14,375 bases of DNA from Deltaproteobacteria bacterium (lineage in GTDB: Bacteria; Desulfobacterota; DSM-4660; Desulfatiglandales; Desulfatiglandaceae), in NCBI GenBank assembly GCA_021159525.1, contig JAGHEC010000105.1, forward strand, positions 1 to 14,375, given 5' to 3'. Numbering within the stretch: the first letter of the stretch is position 1; each line of letters opens with the position of its first letter. The notes beneath the pieces are model-generated. The model was not told where the DNA came from, did not search any database, and saw nothing but the letters and a program-made list of their open reading frames with translations. A program made the translations under genes and the position numbers. Positions 1 to 6,683 of the stretch are shown piece after piece.

Positions 1-147
1 GGGAAGCCAACCTCAAGATAAGATATCGCTTTTTCGTGGAAACACGGGAACTGAAGACCCCTCGTAGACGACGAGGTTGATAGGCCAGGTGTGTAAGTGC
101 AGTAATGCATTGAGCTAACTGGTACTAATCGGTCGTGAGGCTTGGCC
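1..147 (+). rRNA. 23S ribosomal RNA, 3' end (partial)
   Basis: The first ~147 bases match the conserved 3' terminus of bacterial 23S rRNA, including the end-proximal stretches tgagctaactggtactaat and cggtcgtgaggcttggcc. The rest of the gene lies upstream of the window. It is followed by a spacer of about 57 bases with no tRNA and then 5S rRNA on the same strand, the normal order at the end of an rRNA operon. The exact 3' end is placed by similarity to the usual terminal ...cttggcc and could be off by a few bases. Confidence 0.97.
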
Positions 148-204
148 ATAAAATTGTTCTATTTATGCCCTTTGATTGTTGACTCTATATATCAGTTTTA
201 CAGT

Positions 205-322
205 TTTCGGTGATTATAGCGAAGAGGAAACACCCGTTCCCATCCCGAACACGGCAGTTAAGCTCTTCAGCGCCGATGGTACTGCGTGGGAGACTGCGTG
301 GGAGAGTAGGTCGTCGCCGAAA
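205..322 (+). rRNA. 5S ribosomal RNA
   Basis: A complete 5S rRNA of about 118 nt. The terminal helix pairs ttcggtg at the 5' end with cgccgaa at the 3' end. Internal landmarks are intact: cccgttcccatcccgaacac (loop B/C region), agttaagctcttcagcgccgatggtact and gggagagtaggtcgtcgccg. The apparent tandem actgcgtgggag copies around 280-304 fall in the normal helix IV/loop D region and are not an aberration. It lies about 57 nt after the 23S end and 10 nt before the terminator, so it is the last gene of the rRNA operon. End positions are uncertain by 1-3 nt. Confidence 0.96.
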
Positions 323-331
323 TTCAACAGA

Positions 332-365
332 AAAAGCCCTCCGTTTAACGGGGGGCTTTTTTTTT
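332..365 (+). terminator. Rho-independent terminator of the rRNA operon
   Basis: A 12-bp stem (332-343 aaaagccctccg with 349-360 cggggggctttt, one G-T pair) has a 5-nt loop. The T run continues to 365, giving nine consecutive T from 357. It lies just after 5S rRNA and is the expected transcription stop for the rRNA operon. Confidence 0.93.
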
Positions 366-371
366 GGCCCG

Positions 372-575
372 TCACAGGCACTTTTTCCCCTTAAACTGCC
401 GGAGCATCAGCCCGCCGAGCACAATCATGACCGTGCAGATGGCCAGATAGCACCATAGCCATCTGAGTTCGGGGTATGTACTTGAAATTAAGCCTGTAAA
501 GCCAATACGTTCATGGCCTCATTCATCCTGTTGCTGACGCTGCAAAGGTAAATGCCAAGGGTCGCGCAATCTTTT
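372..575 (-). pseudogene. Degraded 3' remnant of corA magnesium transporter gene
   Basis: On the minus strand, translation ending at the stop at 372-374 reads YPELRW-LWCY, a hydrophobic stretch (LAICTVMIVLGGLML), then KGKKCL. This is the layout of the CorA C-terminus (MPELRW..GY, second membrane helix, basic tail). Upstream, in a different frame (minus-strand codons in 503-575), is YLCSVSNRMNEAMNVLAL, matching the CorA segment just before its first membrane helix (YLS.vSNr.NEvMKvLT). Only about 26 nt separate the two parts where a normal CorA needs about 66, so roughly 40 nt are missing, including the GMN signature. This loss and the frame change mean it cannot encode a working transporter. 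Further upstream on the same strand (to about 690) there are readable but frame-broken fragments that I could not assign. CorA normally is an inner-membrane pentameric Mg2+ channel of about 320 residues. Confidence 0.72.
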
Positions 576-805
576 AGCGGTTTCGATGAGCTGAATAGCA
601 TCAAAATTATGACCTGTAGGACCTGCACGGTTAATTTGTTCTACCCGGGAAATCCAATAAAAATCGGCAGTTCCGACGAAGCTTCAATTGCAATATATTG
701 TAATAACAAAGGTTTTTAGCTCTACATGTTCAAACAATCAGAATTTGACTTAATGTCTTATTTTTACAGACCTTTGTGCGGAGAACAAAATCACCGTGTT
801 CTTTA

Positions 806-835
806 TTGACACACATGCGAGATTCCTCCTATAGT
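806..835 (+). promoter_or_regulatory. Candidate sigma70-type promoter of the acetate cluster
   Basis: A perfect -35 hexamer TTGACA (806-811) and a near-consensus -10 TATAGT (830-835) are separated by 18 nt. Transcription would start near 842, giving a leader of roughly 70 nt before the ATG at 913. No competing gene lies between it and the CoA-transferase/GNAT gene. This is a sequence match only, with no experimental support. Confidence 0.65.
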
Positions 836-912
836 TATCCCCTGACCAGATGCACGAACCCAAGCACAAACCCTGTCTTGCCTGAACTCAATAGTTGTGC
901 GGAGGTCATTGG

Positions 913-2823
913 ATGAGCATTAAGCGGAGAGGAGATCGGGGGTACTGGCCGGATGCGTATGTGAGCAAGCGGCAGAGCGCGTCCAGGGCTATCCGCCGGA
1001 TCAAGCGCGGTGAGCGGGTTTTTATCGGGTCTTCCTGCGGTGAACCCCAGGCCCTGGTGAGGGAACTGGCCGCTCAGTTCGAAAACTTCACGGATTTGGA
1101 GATCGTTCGTATCCTAAGCCTCGAAACCGCTCCTCTCACAGATATTGCGGACAAGACTGCCAGTCAAAGCTTCAATATCCGGTCATTTTATCTGGGTTCA
1201 GCGAAGCCCAGGGCCCTCTCCCGAAACAAGCGGTTTATCACCCCCATTAACCTGTCGGCTATTCCTAGGCTTTTCAAGAGTAGACAGCTTCCTGTCCATG
1301 TGGCCCTTATCCAGGTATCGGAGCCGGATGATTTCGGATGGATGAGCCTTGGGGTCAGCGTAGATGTGACCATTGCCGCGGCCCGTTCCGCGGATTTGGT
1401 CATTGCCCAGGTGAACCCCCGTATGCCCCGGGTCATGGGCAGGAGTTTCATCCACGTGGATGAAGTGGACTGGATTGTAGAACACGAAGAAGAGCTCCTG
1501 ACCATTGGGAAACTGCCTGAATTCGAATCAGCAAAACAGATTGCCCGACATGCAGCACGGCTTATTGAAGACGGGTCCACCCTCCAGATTAGCCTGGGCA
1601 CGACCCCGGAGGCCCTCTTCCTTGGGCTTTCGGAAAAAAACGATCTGGGGGTCCACACGCAGTTTTTGAGCGACGGGATCATGAATCTCTTTTCCCGGGG
1701 GGTGATTACCAACCGGAAAAAGGGTTTTAACGAGGGAAAGCTGGTGGCCAGCGGCGCCATTGGAACGACGAATCTGTACGAATTCCTTCACGACAATCCC
1801 GGCATTGAATTTCATCCCTCCGACTATGTCAATGATCCCATGATCATCGCGCGTCATAACAAGATGGTCGCCCTGAACGTGGCTATGGCCATCGACCTGA
1901 CCGGACAGGTGGCGGCCGATGCCCTTCCATACAACCATTTTTCAGGGGTGATAGGGATTATGGATTTTGTGCGGGGGGCCAGCGAGAGTCCCGGGGGCAA
2001 GAGCATCCTCATGCTTCCCTCCACCACGTTGGACGGAAAGAGCAGCCGGATCGTGCCTTTGCTGGAAAGCATTCCCGTTGTTGTTCCGAGGGGTGATGTC
2101 CATTATGTGGTGACCGAGTATGGTGTGGTGAATCTCTTTGGCAAAAGCCTTCAGGAGCGGGCCATTGCCATGATCAGCATTGCCCACCCCGATTTTCGAG
2201 ATGAGTTGTTTTACAAGGCCAAAGAAATGGGGCTCCTGGGGCCGGAACGAAGCCTTGTGGAAAGCATTCGCAGTGTATATCCGCTCAAGATCGAAGAGAC
2301 CCGAATTATCAACGGCCAGCCGACCCTCTTCAGGCCAGCGCGGTTGACAGACGAGCGGATGATCCAGGAGCATTTTTACAGCTTGGACCGGGAGGATGTG
2401 ATCAAGCGGTTTTTTGCGCCCAAGACCGCTTTTGTCAGTGAAGACGTGGCCGAGGTATTTCAGGTTGACTATATCCACAGCATGTCGATTGTAGCGGTTA
2501 TCGGCAATCCGGGCTTTGAAAAGGTGATTGCTGTGGGGTGTTATTTTGTTGATCCGGCCACCAACCTGGCAGAGGTCGCTTACAGTGTAGACAGGGCATG
2601 GCAGGGAAAGGGAATTTCTACCATCTTGCAGGAAAAGCTGGTCCGGGCAGCCATGGAGCACCGCATCAGCGGGATGGTAGCCTATACCACGCCTAATAAC
2701 AAGTATATGATTGATCTGTTTTATAAACTTCCTTATGAGATCTACACGTCGTGCGACGGCGAGGTGCTTACCCTCGAGGCGAAATTTGACCAGCCGAGAG
2801 AACCCGAGACATGCAGCGCATGA
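913..2823 (+). CDS. CoA-transferase-like (acetyl-CoA hydrolase/transferase family) protein fused to GNAT acetyltransferase
   Basis: About 636 residues. An upstream in-frame TTG at 895 exists, but GGAGGT at 901-906 lies 6 nt before the ATG at 913, which I take as the start. Residues ~20-450 match the 4-hydroxybutyrate/acetate CoA-transferase family throughout (IEDGSTLQ, SDYVNDP, DLTGQV, FSGV..DFVRGAS, YVVTEYGV, IAHPDFRDEL). Residues ~470-620 are a GNAT domain of the protein-lysine-acetyltransferase (Pat) type: RPARLTDERM near 474, and an acetyl-CoA-binding loop QGKGIS beginning at Q564. Two catalytic features of the transferase half are altered. The nucleophilic Glu of the HSEM/HTEM motif (E238 in Clostridium aminobutyricum AbfT) is Gln here (HTQF, Q250), and the usual GVGGQxDF is GVIGIMDF. 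It is therefore likely not a working CoA-transferase but perhaps an acyl-CoA-sensing regulatory domain for the GNAT (inference). It is first gene of the block, overlapping the next gene by ATGA. The family assignment is secure; the role is not. Confidence 0.9.
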   Translation: MSIKRRGDRGYWPDAYVSKRQSASRAIRRIKRGERVFIGSSCGEPQALVRELAAQFENFTDLEIVRILSLETAPLTDIADKTASQSFNIRSFYLGSAKPRALSRNKRFITPINLSAIPRLFKSRQLPVHVALIQVSEPDDFGWMSLGVSVDVTIAAARSADLVIAQVNPRMPRVMGRSFIHVDEVDWIVEHEEELLTIGKLPEFESAKQIARHAARLIEDGSTLQISLGTTPEALFLGLSEKNDLGVHTQFLSDGIMNLFSRGVITNRKKGFNEGKLVASGAIGTTNLYEFLHDNPGIEFHPSDYVNDPMIIARHNKMVALNVAMAIDLTGQVAADALPYNHFSGVIGIMDFVRGASESPGGKSILMLPSTTLDGKSSRIVPLLESIPVVVPRGDVHYVVTEYGVVNLFGKSLQERAIAMISIAHPDFRDELFYKAKEMGLLGPERSLVESIRSVYPLKIEETRIINGQPTLFRPARLTDERMIQEHFYSLDREDVIKRFFAPKTAFVSEDVAEVFQVDYIHSMSIVAVIGNPGFEKVIAVGCYFVDPATNLAEVAYSVDRAWQGKGISTILQEKLVRAAMEHRISGMVAYTTPNNKYMIDLFYKLPYEIYTSCDGEVLTLEAKFDQPREPETCSA

Positions 2824-3365
2824 GATTCACGGTCTCGGTTCTCTGTCCCCTGAACCCTTTACCCGCCATGTGCGCCATGGGATTATCTACTGTCATCAGA
2901 CTCAGGGATAAACGAAACGATCCTCTCGAAATCCGGGGGTGCTCTGAAACGGCTCTTCTTTCGCTGTTAGAGATGTACAAGTCCTTTTCTCCCAAGCCTG
3001 CCTCACAGGGCCTTCCTCCCCTGGACCCTGAGGCGTGCCGGCGATGGGTCCGGAAGCTTTTGAAGTATGCGGAAAATTTTTTGGCATGGAGGGAGGGTCG
3101 GGTCATTGGCCATGCTTCGATTATGCCGGACCAAGAAAAGAAGGACGGGGAATTTCTGATCTTTGTGGATCGCGGTCATCGGAACCGGGGGGTGGGAAGG
3201 GCGCTGACCGATGTGGCCCTCCGGCGGGCCAGGGAATTGGGCCTTACTTCGATCTGGTTGACCGTAGAAATCTATAATTTCAGAGCGATTCACCTTTATA
3301 AGAACTGCAAATTCCAGACGTGCAGCCGGGATGACTGTGAACGGACAATGGTCTACACCCTGTGA
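2820..3365 (+). CDS. GNAT family N-acetyltransferase
   Basis: A single-domain GNAT protein of about 181 residues. The acetyl-CoA pyrophosphate-binding loop is HRNRGVGRAL (H120 onwards, matching R/Q-x-x-G-x-G/A), preceded by the beta strand GEFLIFVD. A C-terminal N-x-R-A-I-x-L-Y segment (NFRAIHLYKNCKF) is typical of motif B. I chose the ATG at 2820 because it forms an ATGA overlap with the upstream stop, typical of translational coupling. Alternatives are ATG at 2811, 2868 or 2877; none has a clear Shine-Dalgarno, and the conserved fold seems to begin only after about residue 35. The substrate cannot be read from sequence. Its position between a Pat-like fusion and an acetyl-CoA synthetase suggests a role as protein acetyltransferase like AcuA, but it could equally act on a small molecule. 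It is followed by about 240 nt without a gene. Confidence 0.85.
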   Translation: MRFTVSVLCPLNPLPAMCAMGLSTVIRLRDKRNDPLEIRGCSETALLSLLEMYKSFSPKPASQGLPPLDPEACRRWVRKLLKYAENFLAWREGRVIGHASIMPDQEKKDGEFLIFVDRGHRNRGVGRALTDVALRRARELGLTSIWLTVEIYNFRAIHLYKNCKFQTCSRDDCERTMVYTL

Positions 3366-3519
3366 GCCACCGGGGGAATGAACCGGGAACATTGGATAAC
3401 TAAATGGCAAGCTTGAGTTTTTTGCCTGCGACTTTTCTGCAACGGCTGAAGAAGTTTGTGTGTGAGGGGCCTGCCGGTCAGACGTACATTGTGGGGCTTT
3501 GCGTGAAACCTGTTTCATT

Positions 3520-3553
3520 AAAACCCTTCTGCCCCCATTTATTGAGCTGTTAC
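3520..3553 (-). repeat. Intergenic repeat copy 1 (upstream of acs)
   Basis: Read on the minus strand this is gtaacagctcaataa followed by atgggggcagaagggtttt. The same 34-base core recurs on the plus strand at 11621-11654 (differing at one or two positions in the G-rich half) and at 14273-14307. All copies are intergenic. This copy lies about 50 nt upstream of the acs start. Family identity is unknown to me. Confidence 0.8.
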
Positions 3554-3570
3554 TGTTAATTGTTTAAATG
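3542..3570 (+). promoter_or_regulatory. Possible weak promoter for acs, partly inside the repeat
   Basis: TTGAGC (3542-3547) and TAAATG (3565-3570) are spaced by 17 nt, just ahead of the acs Shine-Dalgarno. Both hexamers are imperfect. The -35-like element lies within the intergenic repeat. The 240-nt gap after the GNAT gene makes an internal promoter plausible, but the match is weak. The remainder of the gap (3366-3519) shows no gene, terminator or other recognisable site. Confidence 0.25.
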
Positions 3571-3603
3571 TTAATTTTAGAAGGTGAAAGGGGGACTGAA
3601 TCA

Positions 3604-5559
3604 ATGAGCGACACGCCAAAATGGTATGATGCGCATCTGGGTTATTTTCAGGACGTGGCCTACATCAAAAGCCGCGAGGAGTACGACAGACTGTACCGGG
3701 AATCCATTGAATCTCCAGAGACCTTTTGGGCCAGGGAGGCCGAGCAGTATCTCTCTTGGGAGAAGAAATGGGATTCGGTTCTCGACTATAATTTTGAAGA
3801 GGGCCAAATCGCATGGTTTAGCGGGGCCAGGCTCAACGTCAGCGTCAATTGCCTGGATCGACATCTGGACAAGCTCGGGGATAAGGTTGCCTATTACTGG
3901 GAAGGCGACAACCCGTCGGACGTCAGGTCGATAACATACAGGGAACTCTATAAAGAGGTCAACCGCATGGCCGCAGTCCTGAAGTCAAAGGGGGTGAAAA
4001 AAGGCGATCGGGTGGTCATCTATATACCGGTGATTATCGAACTCCCGGTGACCATGCTGGCCTGTACGCGGATCGGGGCAATCCACAGCGTGGTCTTCGG
4101 CGGTTTCAGCGCGGAGGCCCTGGCAAACCGCATCAACGACTCAGGAGCAAGGCTGGTGGTGACCGTGGACGGGAGTTTTAGGGCAGGCAAGTCTATCCCT
4201 TTGAAAAAAACGGTGGATGAGGCGCTGAAGGATTGCCCGGATGTGGAGACGGTGATCGTTATAGACCGGGCAGGCCTGGGGCTTGAGTTGGATCCCCGGC
4301 GCGAGATCTGGTGGCACGAGGCCATGGCCGACCCGTCGCTCCCGGATTATGTGGCGCCTGAATTCATGGACGCAGAAGATCCTCTTTTTATCCTGTACAC
4401 GAGCGGCAGTACGGGAAAACCCAAGGGTGTGGTCCATACCCATGCGGGTTATCTTCTGTATGCGGCCATGACCACACGGCTTGTCTTTGATCTCAAGGAT
4501 GACGAAGTCTTCTGGTGCACGGCGGATATCGGGTGGGTTACGGGGCATACCTATGGGGTCTACGGTCCCTTGGCGAACGGCCTGACCAGCGTTCTGTTCG
4601 AGGGGGTGCCCACCTATCCGGACTATGGACGGTATTGGGAGATCGTGGAGCGGTATAAGGTGAGTAAATTCTATACCGCGCCGACCGTAATCCGTTCCCT
4701 GGCAAAAGAGGGTGCCCAATATGTGGAGGCACACGACATCTCGTCCCTAAAGATTCTGGGTTCTGTGGGCGAACCGATCAATCCAGAGGCCTGGCGGTGG
4801 TATTACCATTATGTGGGGAGGGACTGGTGCCCGATCATGGATACCTGGTGGCAGACCGAAACCGGGGGCCACATGTTGACGCCCCTGCCGGGAGTGGCGC
4901 CTATCAAACCGGGATCATGTGCATTCCCGTTTTTCGGGGTGGATCCGGTGATAATCGACGATACCGGAGAAGAGGCCCGATTTCCGGAGCAGGAAGGGGT
5001 GCTGTGCATTCGAAGGCCGTGGCCGGGCATGGCGCGGACCGTATATGGGGATCACGATCGTTTCATTGAGACCTATTTCAGCCAAGTGCCGGGGATGTAT
5101 TTCTCCGGGGACGGGGCCAAAAAGGATGCGGACGGCTATTTCTGGATCATTGGAAGAATTGATGATGTTATTAATGTCTCCGGACATCGTCTGGGAACGG
5201 CCGAGATCGAATCGGCCCTGGTGCTGCACGAAAAAGTAGCCGAGGCCGCTGTAGTGGGGTATCCGCATCCGGTCAAGGGACAGGGGATCTATGCCTTTGT
5301 TACCCTGAATACGTCCGTTCAAAAGTCCGATGACCTGAAAAAGGAACTGGTCCGGTTGGTGCGAAGCGAGATCGGGCCGATCGCCAGCCCGGATGTTATC
5401 CAGTGGGCCGACGGCCTTCCCAAGACGCGGAGCGGCAAGATCATGCGACGGATCCTGCAGAAAATTGCGGCCGGCAGGATCGACGAACTGGGCGATACTT
5501 CCACAATCGCCGATCCGGCTGTGATCCAGGAACTGATAGCGGGGAAGGCAGGGAGTTGA
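3604..5559 (+). CDS. acs: Acetyl-CoA synthetase, AMP-forming (enteric Acs type)
   Basis: About 651 residues, the usual Acs length. It catalyses acetate + ATP + CoA to acetyl-CoA + AMP + PPi in the cytoplasm; in some syntrophs such as Syntrophus aciditrophicus an Acs has been reported to run in reverse to make ATP. Visible motifs are the P-loop YTSGSTGKPKG (265-275), the Acs signature TADIGWVTGH, the adenylate-binding SVGEPINPEAW, the acetate-pocket DTWWQTETGG (D413-, with the pocket-restricting Trp at 416), the hinge/A8 region GRIDDVINVSGHR and the C-terminal PKTRSGK with catalytic Lys612 (Lys609 in Salmonella Acs, the site of inhibitory acetylation). All key residues are present, so acetate is the likely substrate. 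An ATG at 3568 is in frame but lacks a ribosome site. The chosen ATG at 3604 has GGGGG at 3590-3594, so it is preferred. Flanked by GNATs upstream and an AcuC-like deacetylase 45 nt downstream, it is the obvious target of reversible acetylation. Confidence 0.95.
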   Translation: MSDTPKWYDAHLGYFQDVAYIKSREEYDRLYRESIESPETFWAREAEQYLSWEKKWDSVLDYNFEEGQIAWFSGARLNVSVNCLDRHLDKLGDKVAYYWEGDNPSDVRSITYRELYKEVNRMAAVLKSKGVKKGDRVVIYIPVIIELPVTMLACTRIGAIHSVVFGGFSAEALANRINDSGARLVVTVDGSFRAGKSIPLKKTVDEALKDCPDVETVIVIDRAGLGLELDPRREIWWHEAMADPSLPDYVAPEFMDAEDPLFILYTSGSTGKPKGVVHTHAGYLLYAAMTTRLVFDLKDDEVFWCTADIGWVTGHTYGVYGPLANGLTSVLFEGVPTYPDYGRYWEIVERYKVSKFYTAPTVIRSLAKEGAQYVEAHDISSLKILGSVGEPINPEAWRWYYHYVGRDWCPIMDTWWQTETGGHMLTPLPGVAPIKPGSCAFPFFGVDPVIIDDTGEEARFPEQEGVLCIRRPWPGMARTVYGDHDRFIETYFSQVPGMYFSGDGAKKDADGYFWIIGRIDDVINVSGHRLGTAEIESALVLHEKVAEAAVVGYPHPVKGQGIYAFVTLNTSVQKSDDLKKELVRLVRSEIGPIASPDVIQWADGLPKTRSGKIMRRILQKIAAGRIDELGDTSTIADPAVIQELIAGKAGS

Positions 5560-5604
5560 TGTATGTGTACGCAAGAACAAGAAATCACATAGACAGAAGG
5601 GAGT

Positions 5605-6651
5605 ATGCCCAGTCAGAATGCGCCACGGGTCGGCATTGTCCGGGATGACCGATATCTCCTTCACAAGCCGGGGCACACCCATCCGGAGCATCCCAACCGT
5701 CTGAAGGCGGTTTACCGGATGCTGGACGCGGATTTCAGCGGGGAACTGGTCCCTATTGAGGCGCAGCCGGCCACGCTTGAGCATCTGGAGCTGGTTCATA
5801 CCCCGGCATATGTCAAGCGGGTCCTTAAGACGGCCGATCACCGATACACCAGCCTGGCGCCGGATACTCCTGCCAGCGCCGAGACCTATCTGGCAAGCTG
5901 GCTGGCAGTTGGAGGGTGCCTCAAGGCCCTGGACAGGCTCATGGACCGGTCTGCAGACGTCGCCTTCTGCCTGGTTCGGCCCCCCGGCCATCATGCCCTT
6001 AAGGATCGGGCCGGTGGATTTTGCGTGTTCAACAATATTGGGATCGCGGCCCGGTATGCCATGCGGGAATACGGCCTGAGCCGCATCCTGATCATTGATT
6101 TCGATATCCATCACGGCAATGGGCTCAATGACCTCTTTCACAGGGAGAAAGAGGTCTTGTACTTCTCCACCCACGATCCCATGCTATATCCTTACACCGG
6201 CGACTGGGAGGATGTGGGCGGGGGCGAGGGTGAGGGGTATACCGTCAATATCCCGCTAACACGTGAAGTGACGGACGGGGAGTTTATTCATCTGTACGAA
6301 CAGATCGTTGGCCCTGTGACAGGGGCCTATCGCCCGCAGTTGATCCTCCTGGCTGCCGGCTTTGATGCGCACAAGGAAGATCCGATCGGGCGGTCGCGCC
6401 TTACCGAGGAGGCCTTTAGCATCTTGACCTATCTAATCATGGACTGGCGCTCGGACGTTGGCGATCCCCCGATCCTTTTTATCCTGGAAGGGGGCTACAG
6501 CCCGAGGGCCCTGAGTGCCTCTGTCAAGGCAGTCATTCAATCGTTATTGAAACCCTGCGCGGCGTCAAAGGAAGTTGCCGGCGAGACCCAATTGTCTGTC
6601 GACATGATCCTCAGAGCACGGGCCATTCATCACGGATATGGCGTCTGGTAG
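5605..6651 (+). CDS. AcuC-like / class II histone-deacetylase-fold zinc deacetylase
   Basis: About 348 residues of the HDAC/AcuC/acetoin-utilisation superfamily, a cytoplasmic zinc amidohydrolase removing acetyl or acyl groups from lysine (or polyamines in related clades). Active-site features are complete: RPPGHHA with the paired His129/His130, DFDIHHGNG with presumed zinc ligands Asp167 and His169, AGFDAHKEDP with the third ligand Asp254, and the transition-state Tyr298 in LEGGY. The N-terminal KPGHTHPEHPNR is also typical of the family. It starts 45 nt after acs and is followed after 32 nt by the AcsA-type gene. The purine-rich agaagggag sits very close to the ATG at 5605, but the protein aligns with family N-termini from there. 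B. subtilis AcuC deacetylates AcsA, so the context strongly suggests the same job here. A polyamine-deacetylase role is the main alternative. Confidence 0.92.
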   Translation: MPSQNAPRVGIVRDDRYLLHKPGHTHPEHPNRLKAVYRMLDADFSGELVPIEAQPATLEHLELVHTPAYVKRVLKTADHRYTSLAPDTPASAETYLASWLAVGGCLKALDRLMDRSADVAFCLVRPPGHHALKDRAGGFCVFNNIGIAARYAMREYGLSRILIIDFDIHHGNGLNDLFHREKEVLYFSTHDPMLYPYTGDWEDVGGGEGEGYTVNIPLTREVTDGEFIHLYEQIVGPVTGAYRPQLILLAAGFDAHKEDPIGRSRLTEEAFSILTYLIMDWRSDVGDPPILFILEGGYSPRALSASVKAVIQSLLKPCAASKEVAGETQLSVDMILRARAIHHGYGVW

Positions 6652-6683
6652 GGGAATAACATGTTGAAAATAGGAGATGTTTT

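Noticed and set aside
280..304. Tandem actgcgtgggag in 5S rRNA as a duplication
   Set aside because: The spacing and length match the normal helix IV/loop D region of 5S rRNA.
176..458. Small plus-strand reading frames over 5S rRNA and its terminator
   Set aside because: They overlap the 5S rRNA and the terminator hairpin and show no protein-like features.
895..912. TTG start at 895 for the CoA-transferase/GNAT gene
   Set aside because: The ribosome site GGAGGT lies at 901-906, inside that extension and 6 nt before the ATG at 913.
3395..3430. Sigma54 promoter upstream of acs (tggcaagcttgagttttttgcc)
   Set aside because: The GG to GC spacing is about 16 nt instead of the required 10.
4915..6174. 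Long minus-strand open frame of 419 codons
   Set aside because: It is antisense to well-conserved acs and acuC-like genes and has no recognisable domain; a shadow of GC-biased codon use.
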